From positions 1 to 19,566 of the forward strand of contig CAJTXC010000013.1 of assembly GCA_910580135.1 (NCBI GenBank): a stretch of DNA of 19,566 bases. Direction: 5' to 3'. The notes under the pieces were generated by a model, which saw only the letters and a program-made list of their open reading frames with translations, was not told where the DNA came from and did no database searches. The position numbers and the translations under genes were made by a program. The DNA is from an uncultured Bacilli bacterium. Its GTDB lineage: Bacteria; Bacillota_I; Bacilli_A; RF39; UBA660. Position 1 is the first letter of the stretch. The number at the start of each line of letters is the position of its first letter. Shown piece by piece: positions 1 to 7,301 of this stretch.

Positions 1-196
1 TGGTTATACTGGTGGTTTAAGACAAAGAACTGCTAAAGAAATGCGTGAAAATTATCCAGTAGAAATGGTTGAAAGAGCAGTAAAAGGAATGCTTCCAAAA
101 GGAAGATTAGGACGTCAAATGTATAAGAAATTATTCGTATACGAAGGTCCTGAACATAAACAACAAGCTCAAAAACCAGAACAAGTGGAAATTTAA
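1..196 (+). CDS. rplM: 50S ribosomal protein L13, C-terminal part (5' end outside window)
   Basis: This is the last 64 codons of large-subunit ribosomal protein L13, read in the frame beginning at base 2 and ending with TAA at 194-196. The visible part carries the family's C-terminal signature: GGLRQRTAKEM, then VERAVKGMLPKGRLGRQM, then KLFVYEGPEH and the QAQKPE tail. L13 binds 23S rRNA early in 50S assembly. It sits 13 bases before rpsI, the classic L13-S9 operon order in Bacillota, so the two are co-transcribed from a promoter upstream of the window. Identification is secure; only the N-terminal portion is missing. Confidence 0.97.
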   Translation, partial: GYTGGLRQRTAKEMRENYPVEMVERAVKGMLPKGRLGRQMYKKLFVYEGPEHKQQAQKPEQVEI

Positions 197-209
197 GGAG
201 GATATGTAA

Positions 210-623
210 ATGGCAAAGACATTCATTGGTACAGGTCGTCGTAAAAGCTCTGTTGCTAGAGTTAGAATGACTTCAGGAAAAGGTAAAATTACTATCAATG
301 GTAGAGATGTAAACGAATACCTTCCTTTTAAAACTTTAGTTATGGATTTAACACAACCATTAGAAGCAACAAAAACAGCTGATAAGTTTGATATTGATGT
401 AATAGTTAATGGTGGTGGTTTCTCTGGTCAAACTGGAGCTATCCGTTTAGGTATCACAAGAGCTTTATTAGAATATGATAAAAACACTGATCCTACTTCA
501 GAAGCTTCATTCAGAAAGATATTAAAACAAGCTGGATTTGTAACTCGTGACGCAAGAGTTAAAGAACGTAAGAAATATGGTCTTAAGAAAGCACGTCGTG
601 CTCCACAATTTAGTAAACGTTAA
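210..623 (+). CDS. rpsI: 30S ribosomal protein S9
   Basis: This 137-residue protein is small-subunit ribosomal protein S9, close to the usual length of about 130. It opens with the GTGRRKSSVARVR signature. It has the central GGGFSGQTGAIRLGITRALL block and ends with the basic tail (KKYGLKKARRAPQFSKR) that reaches the P-site tRNA in the ribosome. The ATG is preceded by AAGGAGG at 195-201, an 8-base spacing, which fixes the start. It is the second gene of the rplM-rpsI operon and is followed at once by a strong terminator. Codon use and GC content are higher than in the accessory genes downstream, as expected for a highly expressed gene. Confidence 0.98.
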   Translation: MAKTFIGTGRRKSSVARVRMTSGKGKITINGRDVNEYLPFKTLVMDLTQPLEATKTADKFDIDVIVNGGGFSGQTGAIRLGITRALLEYDKNTDPTSEASFRKILKQAGFVTRDARVKERKKYGLKKARRAPQFSKR

Positions 624-644
624 TATTACAATTTCAATGTTTCG

Positions 645-670
645 AAAGTCCGATATTTTCGGACTTTTTT
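645..670 (+). terminator. Rho-independent terminator of rplM-rpsI
   Basis: Arms AAAGTCCGA (645-653) and TCGGACTTT (659-667) form a perfect 9-bp stem with a 5-base loop, running into a six-T tract at 665-670. It begins 21 bases after the rpsI stop and closes the ribosomal operon, insulating it from the accessory genes beyond. Confidence 0.92.
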
Positions 671-1094
671 GTATAAAATTTTAAAAAATATCATATATAG
701 ATGTAGACTACAAGTAAGATATAATTCTGTTTTGAAATTTATTCATACTAATGTAAGTGATATGAGAACTGAGTTTATTGATTCTGCTCAAAGGGACTTT
801 ATTGGATATTATTGTTTTTATAGAAGCGGTGTTTTGAGTTCAATAACTATCAATGAATTTTTACACTATATTCATAGTTATATTATTAATAATGAAATCG
901 TTTTTATTAAATATTATATTCCTAAAAATAATAAAGAAATGATTAATGAATTAAAAGTAATCAATGTGAATAAAGTTGAATTTGCAATTGGTAATTTTCA
1001 AATAATAAGAGAAAATTTTGCTAAAGATTTATGTTATTTAATGAATGGAATTCCAACTGACTTTGATATAATTGACTTTACTTTTAATTTGTAG
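669..1094 (+). CDS. Hypothetical protein or gene remnant, start undetermined
   Basis: An open frame of up to 141 codons ends with TAG at 1092-1094. I do not recognise the product. It is rich in Asn, Ile, Phe and Tyr, with no signal peptide and no clear motif. The start is a problem: the earliest possible codon is a TTG at 669, inside the U-tract of the rpsI terminator and with no ribosome binding site. Other candidates are TTG at 732 and ATG at 762, also without a convincing Shine-Dalgarno. No promoter is evident between the terminator and the frame. It could be a 5'-truncated remnant of a larger accessory gene, or a weakly expressed small protein. Codon composition looks coding-like, which is why it is listed. 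Confidence 0.35.
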   Translation: MYKILKNIIYRCRLQVRYNSVLKFIHTNVSDMRTEFIDSAQRDFIGYYCFYRSGVLSSITINEFLHYIHSYIINNEIVFIKYYIPKNNKEMINELKVINVNKVEFAIGNFQIIRENFAKDLCYLMNGIPTDFDIIDFTFNL

Positions 1095-1215
1095 AATTAT
1101 AATTTATAAATTAATTTATTTTGACATATTTTCTACAACGATTTGTTTTATTATTTTATTAATCGCTTATAAAGAATATATTTTAATATTATTTAATAAA
1201 CATTTTATAAATTTA

Positions 1216-1224
1216 TGTTATAAT
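1216..1224 (+). promoter_or_regulatory. Extended -10 promoter of the Abi_2 gene
   Basis: TG at 1216-1217, one base, then TATAAT at 1219-1224 form a consensus extended -10 element. No good -35 lies 17 bases upstream. The start site would fall near 1231, giving a very short leader before the AGGTGAT ribosome binding site (1232-1238) and the GTG start at 1244. Confidence 0.6.
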
Positions 1225-1243
1225 TTAAGATAGGTGATGCTAG

Positions 1244-2176
1244 GTGAAAACAAAAGAGTTTAAAACCTTAGATGAGCAAATTGAAATATTAAAAAACCGT
1301 GGGTTGGTTATTAATGATGTTGATAAAGCTGAAAGCTTACTTTTAAGAGAAAATTATTTCTTTATTAACGGTTATAGACATATATTTTTGAAGAGCCGAA
1401 AAGAAAATAATTTTATTAGTGGTACAACATTTGAAGAACTATATGCTGTTTTTCAATTTGATAGAAGCTTTAGAAACATATTGTTCAAGAATTTGCTTAT
1501 TGTAGAAAACAATTTGAAATCAATAATATCTTATAAATTATCAAAGAAGTATGGTATCAGGGAAAAAGATTATTTGAAACCATCAAACTTTTCTCAAGAT
1601 GTTAAGAAAGTAAGACAAGTTAATGATGTTTTAAATAAGGTTAAAAGACAGATTAAATTAAATGGTAGACAACATAGTGCAACTCTTCACTATTTAAGTA
1701 ATTATGGTTATGTACCTTTATGGATATTAGTAAAATTATTATCTTTTGGAATGATTAATGAATTATATTCCATACTAAAACCAGAAGATAAATTATCCAT
1801 TGCAGAGTACTATAATTTAGATGTTGAAACGCTTGGTACTTATATATCATTACTTTCAAATTATAGGAATTTATGTGCTCATGAAGATATTGTTTATGAT
1901 CATAGAACCCAAAAAGAGATACCGGATACTAAATATCATTTAGAACTTAGCATTCCAACTATGAATGATGAATATATATATGGTAAAAATGATATTTTTT
2001 CAATAGTAATAATGTTAAAATACATGCTTACAGAAAGTGATTTTACTGATTTTATTAATGAAGTTAGCTATGAGCTTAGTTTGCTTGATGGAAGAGTAGA
2101 CATTATTCCACAAGCTAAGATTCTAGATATAATGGGATTTCCAGAAAACTGGGAAGAAATTTCTAAACTTAAATAG
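1244..2176 (+). CDS. Abi_2 (AbiD/AbiF-like) HEPN-type abortive infection protein
   Basis: This 310-residue protein matches the Abi_2 family (the AbiD/AbiF group of lactococcal phage-abortion proteins). The N-terminal half has the family pattern of an LLLRENYFFINGYR block at about 33-45, an F.SGTTFEELYAVFQFDR block at about 57-74, and the following E-x-x-L-K-S helix near 88-93. Near residue 208 it has RNLCAH, an R-x4-H motif (R208, H213), the RNase signature of HEPN domains; it also has YDHR just after. Family knowledge suggests RNA cleavage that halts the infected cell; cytosolic location is expected. GTG is the start because AGGTGAT lies 5 bases upstream (1232-1238). It is a solitary gene under its own extended -10 promoter, with no evident antitoxin partner; htrA follows 12 bases later with its own ribosome binding site and may be read through. 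Confidence 0.85.
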   Translation: MKTKEFKTLDEQIEILKNRGLVINDVDKAESLLLRENYFFINGYRHIFLKSRKENNFISGTTFEELYAVFQFDRSFRNILFKNLLIVENNLKSIISYKLSKKYGIREKDYLKPSNFSQDVKKVRQVNDVLNKVKRQIKLNGRQHSATLHYLSNYGYVPLWILVKLLSFGMINELYSILKPEDKLSIAEYYNLDVETLGTYISLLSNYRNLCAHEDIVYDHRTQKEIPDTKYHLELSIPTMNDEYIYGKNDIFSIVIMLKYMLTESDFTDFINEVSYELSLLDGRVDIIPQAKILDIMGFPENWEEISKLK

Positions 2177-2188
2177 GAAGTGATTATT

Positions 2189-3343
2189 TTGAAAGACAAA
2201 ATAGAATTTATAGAAGCTGAAAACCTTAATAAAAATAGAGATAATAAATTTAATAATGGTCTTAAATTTGCATTAATTATACTTATTACGTTTTGTTTAG
2301 GAGTAGGATTAATGTATGTTTATAGTATTAATAATCCTAAAGTTATTACTAAAAATAGGGTTACTTCTAATACTAAAGTAACAGAAGAAGCAATGGAAGA
2401 TGCAATTGATAAAGTATTTGATGCTGTTTTATGTATTGAAGTTATGAGTGATGATGGTTCAATAATAAGTAGTGGAACTGGATTTGTTTATGCTAAAGAT
2501 GATAAATATGGTTATGTATTAACAAATGCTCATGTTGTATCTGGTGCAAAAAACGTTCAAGGTGTATTATCTAATAATAATACTGCAGAATTAACTATAT
2601 TAGGTAGTGATACTTATACAGATTTAGCAGTACTAAGAATGGACGTTAAAAACGTATTACAAGTAGCGAGTATAGGAACTAGTCAAAATACTAAAGTAGG
2701 TAATACTGTATTTACCGTAGGTTCTCCAATGGGATCTTCTTATGCTGGTACGGTAACAAAAGGAATATTATCTGGTAAAGATAGACTTATTGAAACAAGT
2801 TCATCTAGTACAAGTGCTTTAACTGGAGAATCTTATATTGTAAAAGTACTTCAAACTGATGCTGCAATAAGTCCTGGTAATAGTGGTGGACCACTTGTTA
2901 ATTTAGCAGGTGACGTTATTGGTATTAATTCATTAAAATTAGTTGATGAACAAGTAGAAGGAATGGGGTTTGCAATTCCTATTGAAGATGCGATGAATTA
3001 TGTTGATGTACTAGAACAAGGTAAGACAATAGAAAGACCTATAGTAGGTGTTCAAATACTTGATTTAACTAATAAATATGCTTTATATAGATATGGTATT
3101 AACGTTGATTCATCTATTAAAGCTGGTGTTATATTAGTAAAAGTAAATAGTGGATATCCAGCGAGTGATGGTGGATTAAAAGATGGCGATATCATAACAA
3201 AAATAGATGGCAATGATATTAAAACTGTATCAGAGTTTAAGTATGAACTTTATAAACACAATATAGGAGATACTATAGAAGTTACTTACTATAGAAATGG
3301 TAAGGAAAGTAAGACTAAGTTAAAGCTTGATAAGACTAGTTAG
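2189..3343 (+). CDS. htrA: Membrane-anchored HtrA/DegP-type trypsin-like serine protease with PDZ domain
   Basis: This is an S1C serine protease that degrades misfolded envelope proteins on the outer face of the membrane. The order is a short cytoplasmic N-terminus, one membrane anchor at about 26-45 (ALIILITFCLGVGLMYVY), the trypsin fold with the catalytic triad H115 (TNAHVV), D145 (TDLAVL) and S232 (GNSGGPL), and one C-terminal PDZ domain (about 285-380, with the GGLKDGDIITKIDG block). The length of 384 residues is normal for Bacillota HtrA. I chose the TTG at 2189 because AGGAAGTGAT lies just upstream with normal spacing; an in-frame GTG at 2180 falls inside that ribosome binding site. It follows the Abi_2 gene by 12 bases and has no clear promoter or terminator of its own, so it may be partly co-transcribed with that gene. 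Confidence 0.92.
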   Translation: MKDKIEFIEAENLNKNRDNKFNNGLKFALIILITFCLGVGLMYVYSINNPKVITKNRVTSNTKVTEEAMEDAIDKVFDAVLCIEVMSDDGSIISSGTGFVYAKDDKYGYVLTNAHVVSGAKNVQGVLSNNNTAELTILGSDTYTDLAVLRMDVKNVLQVASIGTSQNTKVGNTVFTVGSPMGSSYAGTVTKGILSGKDRLIETSSSSTSALTGESYIVKVLQTDAAISPGNSGGPLVNLAGDVIGINSLKLVDEQVEGMGFAIPIEDAMNYVDVLEQGKTIERPIVGVQILDLTNKYALYRYGINVDSSIKAGVILVKVNSGYPASDGGLKDGDIITKIDGNDIKTVSEFKYELYKHNIGDTIEVTYYRNGKESKTKLKLDKTS

Positions 3344-3398
3344 TGTTTAATAAAAAATTATAAAATTATGATTCAATTACGGAAAAGCTTCAAAAATG

Positions 3399-3407
3399 TG
3401 TTATACT
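3399..3407 (+). promoter_or_regulatory. Extended -10 promoter of the Mrr-like nuclease gene
   Basis: TG at 3399-3400, one base, then TATACT at 3402-3407. There is no recognisable -35. Predicted initiation is near 3414, 20 bases before the ATG at 3434. Confidence 0.5.
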
Positions 3408-3433
3408 ATATAAAAATTAAAGAGGTAAAGTTT

Positions 3434-4264
3434 ATGAATGTAATACAGTTAGAAGATAATGAAAAAAAAGAAATTTTATTAAATTTATATGAGGCTTTTG
3501 AAGATGGTTATGTTTTTGAAGAATTTTTGAAACCTTTTTTAGAATTGTATGATTTAACAGAGGTAACTGTTACAAAAAGATCTGGAGATGGTGGTATAGA
3601 TTTATTAGCAATTCGACCAGGTGTATTTAATGATAATAAAGATGATGTTATATATAAAATTCAGGCTAAAAGAAAAAGACCGGATTTAAAAATTGGGCCG
3701 CGTATTGTTAGAGAACATTTAGGGATATTAAAAAGTGGTGAAGTAGGGATTATTATCACAACAGGTAAATTTACCAATGGGGCTAAAAAGGTCTCAGAAA
3801 GTAAACCTGAGAATCCAATAATATTAATAGATGGAAATATTTTAATAGATTTTTGTATACAAAATGAAATCGGCTTTATTTATAAACCAATTTTTAGTAT
3901 TAATAAATTAAATGAATTTTATAAAAAAGATAATAATAATATTTCTTGTTTACATACGAAAATTAAAAAGAATAATAATTATATTGAAAAAAATATTACT
4001 TCAAATGATATTAGGGCCAGAATATTAGGAATACCTCAAACAATTTTTGAAAAATTACCTGTGGAAAAACAAAGCTTTGATGTTGTTATTAATGATATAT
4101 TAATAAAAAATTTGAATTTGAACAGACAAAGAAAATATTTTTCAGGAATTACTCGTATATATAAGGATTGTAATTTAATTACAATAGATAACGTTTTTAA
4201 TCCGTCTATATCTTATTGGAGTATTGAAGATGGTATTATTTATGTTTATATAGAGAATAGATAG
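3434..4264 (+). CDS. Mrr-type restriction endonuclease
   Basis: A 276-residue nuclease of the Mrr_cat family. The catalytic core is at about 20-140. It has the helix with FEEFLKPF (29-36), then SGDGGID with catalytic D56, the QAK motif (Q77, K79), REHLG, the IIITTGKFT strand, and ILIDG. The motif D-(x)n-QxK is the hallmark of the Mrr branch of the PD-(D/E)xK fold. The last 130 residues are not recognised and may form the DNA-recognition or effector part. The start is the ATG at 3434 with GAGGT just upstream; an ATG 66 bases earlier lies upstream of the promoter's -10 and is unlikely. It may be a Type IV (modification-dependent) enzyme or an accessory nuclease to the R-M genes that follow, from which it is separated by a weak terminator and a new promoter. 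Confidence 0.85.
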   Translation: MNVIQLEDNEKKEILLNLYEAFEDGYVFEEFLKPFLELYDLTEVTVTKRSGDGGIDLLAIRPGVFNDNKDDVIYKIQAKRKRPDLKIGPRIVREHLGILKSGEVGIIITTGKFTNGAKKVSESKPENPIILIDGNILIDFCIQNEIGFIYKPIFSINKLNEFYKKDNNNISCLHTKIKKNNNYIEKNITSNDIRARILGIPQTIFEKLPVEKQSFDVVINDILIKNLNLNRQRKYFSGITRIYKDCNLITIDNVFNPSISYWSIEDGIIYVYIENR

Positions 4265-4281
4265 GTTTATGCCTATTTTTT
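4261..4281 (+). terminator. Short hairpin terminator after the Mrr-like gene
   Basis: ATAGGT (4261-4266) pairs with GCCTAT (4271-4276), including one G-U, around a 4-base loop and runs into a six-T tract. The stem overlaps the stop codon. It is short, so termination is probably partial. Confidence 0.5.
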
Positions 4282-4312
4282 CTTGCTTATTAATAAAAAA
4301 TGATAAATTTTA

Positions 4313-4321
4313 TGGTATAAT
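4313..4321 (+). promoter_or_regulatory. Extended -10 promoter of the R-M gene pair
   Basis: TG at 4313-4314, one base, then a consensus TATAAT at 4316-4321; no clear -35. Initiation near 4328 would leave a 15-base leader holding GGGAGGAT (4331-4338) before the ATG at 4343. Confidence 0.6.
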
Positions 4322-4342
4322 TATAGATATGGGAGGATAAGT

Positions 4343-5017
4343 ATGAGCGTAGGTTTATTAAAAAACAATAAGACATGTAAGGTTAATTATAAAAATAAGG
4401 TAGATGGCTTGTTGTTGTTAAGAAATATAAATGATGAAAAAATAAAAACGGCGTTTTTCGATCCTCAATACAGAGGAGTATTGGATAAGTTAAAATATGG
4501 TAATGAAGGCAAAAGTAGGGGAAAAGCAAGACATGATTTAAAGCAAATGGAAGAAAATACAATTATAGAATTTATCAGAGAAATAGATAGGGTTCTTTTG
4601 CCGAGTGGACATTTATTTTTATGGGTAGATAAATTTCATTTGTGTACGGGTGTATCTGGTTGGTTTAATGATACGAAATTACAGTTGGTTGATATGATTA
4701 CGTGGGATAAAGAAAAAATTGGAATGGGATATAGAACTAGAAGAAAGTCTGAATACTTGATAGTATTTCAAAAAGCCCCTGTTAAAGCTAAGGGATATTG
4801 GAATGATCATGCGATACCAGATGTATGGAATGAGAAAATAGATAAAACTCATCCTCATTCTAAACCTATAGAATTACAAAAAAGACTTATAGAGGCAACA
4901 ACAGAAGAAGAAGATTATGTATTGGATCCAGCCTCAGGAGGATATTCAGTATTTGATGCTTGTAAGTTATGTAATAGAAGTTTCATAGGTGGTGATATAG
5001 AATATGGCGAAGATTAG
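4343..5017 (+). CDS. Small beta-class DNA amino-methyltransferase (adenine-N6 or cytosine-N4) of a Type II R-M system
   Basis: This 224-residue protein is an S-adenosylmethionine-dependent DNA methyltransferase with the beta-class motif order. The catalytic motif IV comes first as FFDPQY (38-43; usual form DPPY). Motif X-like HSKPIELQKRLI (172-183) and the SAM-binding motif I, LDPASGG (194-200; usual form DPFxGSG), come last. Both signatures are slightly degenerate. It is compact for the class, with only about 70 residues between motif IV and the region around RTRRKSEYLIVFQK for target recognition. It overlaps the next gene, a nuclease, by 14 bases, which indicates translational coupling and a restriction-modification pair. 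Its role would be to protect host DNA at the sites cut by that nuclease. Base type and recognition sequence cannot be read from the sequence. Confidence 0.82.
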   Translation: MSVGLLKNNKTCKVNYKNKVDGLLLLRNINDEKIKTAFFDPQYRGVLDKLKYGNEGKSRGKARHDLKQMEENTIIEFIREIDRVLLPSGHLFLWVDKFHLCTGVSGWFNDTKLQLVDMITWDKEKIGMGYRTRRKSEYLIVFQKAPVKAKGYWNDHAIPDVWNEKIDKTHPHSKPIELQKRLIEATTEEEDYVLDPASGGYSVFDACKLCNRSFIGGDIEYGED

Positions 5018-5720
5018 AAATTCAAATCCTAAAAATAGTTCGGGAGGATATGAAAGATTACTTGGTAATAAGGAATTAGCAAGTATTTTTACAAAAGCAC
5101 AATCAACAGTTATTTCTAATGGGACTGAATTGGAAAAAATAATAACTTCAAGATCTAATAATATAGAAGATTTAGATGAATTTATGGAAACGGTAAATGC
5201 AGGACAAATGAAAAATGGAGTTTTTCTTTGTACTAAAAAAGTTACTAAAAAGAGTAAATATAAATTAAAAGAGCATGAACCAGATTTTTTGATTTTTTCA
5301 ATAAGGCCTGAGGGAAAAGTTGCTCATGTTATTGAACTTAAAGATGGTGATACTTTTGATACTAAGAAATCTGCCGGAGAAAAGGAAAGTTTAAAGTCTT
5401 TTAAATTACATTTAGGTTCTATGATTGAATTTAGAACAGATTATAAAATATGTGCATTCAATCAGCTGGATAAGGATAAAATAGTATCGGGGTTTAAAAG
5501 TCAATTTACTGTAGATGAAGTATGGACTGGGAAAGAGTTTTGCGACGAATTAGGAATTGATTACCAAGAAATAATTAATCAAAGAAGAGATGATACTATA
5601 GATAATTATTATTTTATTATCGAAATGTTAGCAGAAATGGAAGATATAAAAAAGAAAGTTTTTGAAAATGCTAACCTAGTTGTAGATGAAAAAGGTATTC
5701 ATTTTATTGATAATAAATAA
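5004..5720 (+). CDS. Putative Type II restriction endonuclease (PD-(D/E)xK fold)
   Basis: This 238-residue protein has a nuclease-like core: EPDF (92-95, with D94) followed 17 residues later by VIELKDGD (E111, K113), the PD...ExK arrangement of restriction enzymes. The KSAGEKESLKSF stretch just after is rich in charged residues that could contact DNA. No membrane or signal segment is present. The ATG at 5004 lies inside the end of the methyltransferase gene with GGTGGTGAT upstream, so translation is coupled and restriction follows modification. I do not recognise a named enzyme family, so the assignment rests on the fold motif and on the paired methyltransferase. The cut site is unknown. Confidence 0.7.
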   Translation: MAKIRNSNPKNSSGGYERLLGNKELASIFTKAQSTVISNGTELEKIITSRSNNIEDLDEFMETVNAGQMKNGVFLCTKKVTKKSKYKLKEHEPDFLIFSIRPEGKVAHVIELKDGDTFDTKKSAGEKESLKSFKLHLGSMIEFRTDYKICAFNQLDKDKIVSGFKSQFTVDEVWTGKEFCDELGIDYQEIINQRRDDTIDNYYFIIEMLAEMEDIKKKVFENANLVVDEKGIHFIDNK

Positions 5721-5782
5721 ATATTTATGTATATTTAGGACTGTTTTTTAAACTTGTTATTACATTTAGAGATAATTTTAAT

Positions 5783-5820
5783 AAAAGTAGGTATCGCTTG
5801 AAAGAGTAGATACTTTTTTT
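5783..5820 (+). terminator. Probable terminator after the R-M genes
   Basis: AAAAGTA (5783-5789) can pair with TACTTTT (5811-5817); inside it GTATC (5791-5795) can pair with GATAC (5809-5813) as a competing stem. Either is followed by a seven-T run (5814-5820). The rest of the 150-base gap to the next gene holds no other gene. Confidence 0.5.
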
Positions 5821-5823
5821 ATC

Positions 5824-5851
5824 ACTCAATCTAGGTATTAATCATACAATA
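5824..5851 (+). promoter_or_regulatory. Candidate sporulation sigma-K/sigma-E type promoter for the LysM amidase
   Basis: CATACAATA at 5843-5851 matches exactly the CATAnnnTA -10 consensus of sigma-K in Bacillus, and its first eight bases also match the sigma-E -10 (CATACAnT). An AC dinucleotide (5824-5825) lies 17 bases upstream, the sigma-K -35 arrangement. No sigma-A type -10 is evident here. The ribosome binding site AAGGAAGTGAT (5857-5867) and ATG at 5871 follow. Assignment to a particular sporulation factor is inference. Confidence 0.4.
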
Positions 5852-5870
5852 CCATGAAGGAAGTGATAAT

Positions 5871-7271
5871 ATGGTTATAGTAGATGCTGGACATGGTGGA
5901 TCAGATCCTGGGGCATCAAGCGGGGATATAATAGAAAAAGAATATACTCTTAAGATGGCTAACTATATGTATAACAGATTTAAAGATTTAGGAATACCTA
6001 CTGTTATTACAAGAACTGGAGATACTACTCTTAATCCAACAGACCGTATAAATACGATTAGACCAAATATAACTAGTAGTGATGATATAGTTATATCCAA
6101 CCATTTAAATGCTGGTGGTGGAGATGGTGCTGAAGTAGTATATGCTTTAAGAAATAATGATACATTATCTAAAATGATACTTGGAAATATTGAAGATACA
6201 GGTCAAAATGTAAGAAAATGGTATCAAAGAAGATTACCATCAAATCAAAATCAAGATTATTATTATATAATTAGAAATACATCTCCTGCTGAATCAGTAC
6301 TTGTTGAATATGCGTTTTTAGATTCTACGAAAGATGATAGAAATCAAATTAGAAATGATTGGGAAAAGTGGGCTGAAGCAGTTGTTAAAGCAGTAGCTGA
6401 CTATAAAGGTTATAATTATGTAGCACCAGGTGGTAACACGGTAAATGATACATATACCGTTCAAAGAGGAGATAGCCTATGGTCTATCGCTAAAAGATTT
6501 AACGTTGGTGTAAATGAAATAAAACGTGCGAATAACTTAACTTCTAACTTAATTAGTGTAGGACAAAAGTTAGTTATTCCAGGTGTTGCACCATCTGATC
6601 AAACAAATGTAACTTACGTAGTTCAAAAAGGTGATAGTTTATGGTCGATTGCAAACGCTAATAACACTACGGTAGATGAACTTGCTAACCTAAATGACTT
6701 AGGTACTAATACTATTTATGTTGGTCAAGAATTAAAGATACCAAACACCGGGAATAGTGGTGTAACAACGCCAAATGCTGATACAGTTTATATAGTACAA
6801 AAAGGTGATACGTTATATTCAATTGCGCTTAAATACAATACAACACCTAAGGCTATTATGAATAAAAATAATTTAACAAGTAACACCTTAAGCGTCGGAC
6901 AAACGCTTACGATACCAGCGGACGTTGAAAGTACTGGTCAAGATAATGACGTTGTTGATACTAACACGTACGTAGTGCAAAGAGGAGATAGCCTATATTC
7001 TATATCAAGAGCGTATGGAGTATCCATGGATGATATAAGACGTACAAATAACTTAACCAGTGATATTTTAACCATTGGTCAAGTATTAACCATACCAAGT
7101 AATAGTACTGGAGCGCCATCTATTGGTCCATCAAATTTATACGTAGTACAAAGAGGAGACAGTTTATGGTCAATTGCTAACCGTTTTGGTGTTAGTATAA
7201 ACTCTATTAGAATGATGAACAATTTAAAATCTGATGTACTAAATATTGGTCAAACTTTAATTATTCCATAA
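5871..7271 (+). CDS. N-acetylmuramoyl-L-alanine amidase (Amidase_3) with five LysM domains
   Basis: A 466-residue zinc amidase that cleaves the bond between MurNAc and the stem-peptide L-Ala. The catalytic domain is at 1-180. It has the zinc ligands H8 (DAGHGG), E22 (IEKEY) and H78 (SNHLNAG) and the catalytic E146 (VEYAFLD), all intact. Five LysM peptidoglycan-binding domains of 44 residues follow, at about 194-237, 248-291, 306-349, 366-409 and 423-466, separated by Asn/Thr/Ser/Gly/Pro linkers. There is no signal peptide: the protein begins inside the first strand of the catalytic fold. That is unusual for a vegetative wall enzyme and typical of mother-cell-made spore coat/cortex proteins or phage endolysins released by other means. 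A sporulation-type -10 upstream favours the first. The start is fixed by AAGGAAGTGAT. It faces a hydrolase gene across a shared terminator. Confidence 0.92.
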   Translation: MVIVDAGHGGSDPGASSGDIIEKEYTLKMANYMYNRFKDLGIPTVITRTGDTTLNPTDRINTIRPNITSSDDIVISNHLNAGGGDGAEVVYALRNNDTLSKMILGNIEDTGQNVRKWYQRRLPSNQNQDYYYIIRNTSPAESVLVEYAFLDSTKDDRNQIRNDWEKWAEAVVKAVADYKGYNYVAPGGNTVNDTYTVQRGDSLWSIAKRFNVGVNEIKRANNLTSNLISVGQKLVIPGVAPSDQTNVTYVVQKGDSLWSIANANNTTVDELANLNDLGTNTIYVGQELKIPNTGNSGVTTPNADTVYIVQKGDTLYSIALKYNTTPKAIMNKNNLTSNTLSVGQTLTIPADVESTGQDNDVVDTNTYVVQRGDSLYSISRAYGVSMDDIRRTNNLTSDILTIGQVLTIPSNSTGAPSIGPSNLYVVQRGDSLWSIANRFGVSINSIRMMNNLKSDVLNIGQTLIIP

Positions 7272-7301
7272 AAAAAGCTTATCTAAACGATAAGTTTTTT
7301 T
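7271..7301. terminator. Bidirectional terminator between the convergent amidase and hydrolase genes
   Basis: Arms 7271-7283 and 7289-7301 pair over 13 positions (GCTTATC with GATAAGT, one wobble, flanked by A-run and T-run) around a 5-base loop. A-tract on one side and T-tract on the other make it work in both directions, closing both the forward amidase and the reverse SleB/CwlJ-like gene, whose stop codon it touches. Confidence 0.88.

Noticed and set aside
669..1094. Genetic code 4 (TGA as Trp) to extend the orphan frame
   Set aside because: No neighbouring gene needs in-frame TGA to be full length, and the region upstream is a terminator, so recoding does not rescue a longer product.
1121..1149. 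TTGACA at 1121-1126 as a -35 element
   Set aside because: It is a consensus hexamer, but at 17 bases downstream there is only TGTTTT, and the Abi_2 gene has a better extended -10 at 1216-1224.
2180..2188. GTG at 2180 as the htrA start
   Set aside because: The codon lies within the AGGAAGTGAT ribosome binding site; the TTG at 2189 has correct spacing. The same reasoning moved the starts at 7725, 9317 and 15233.
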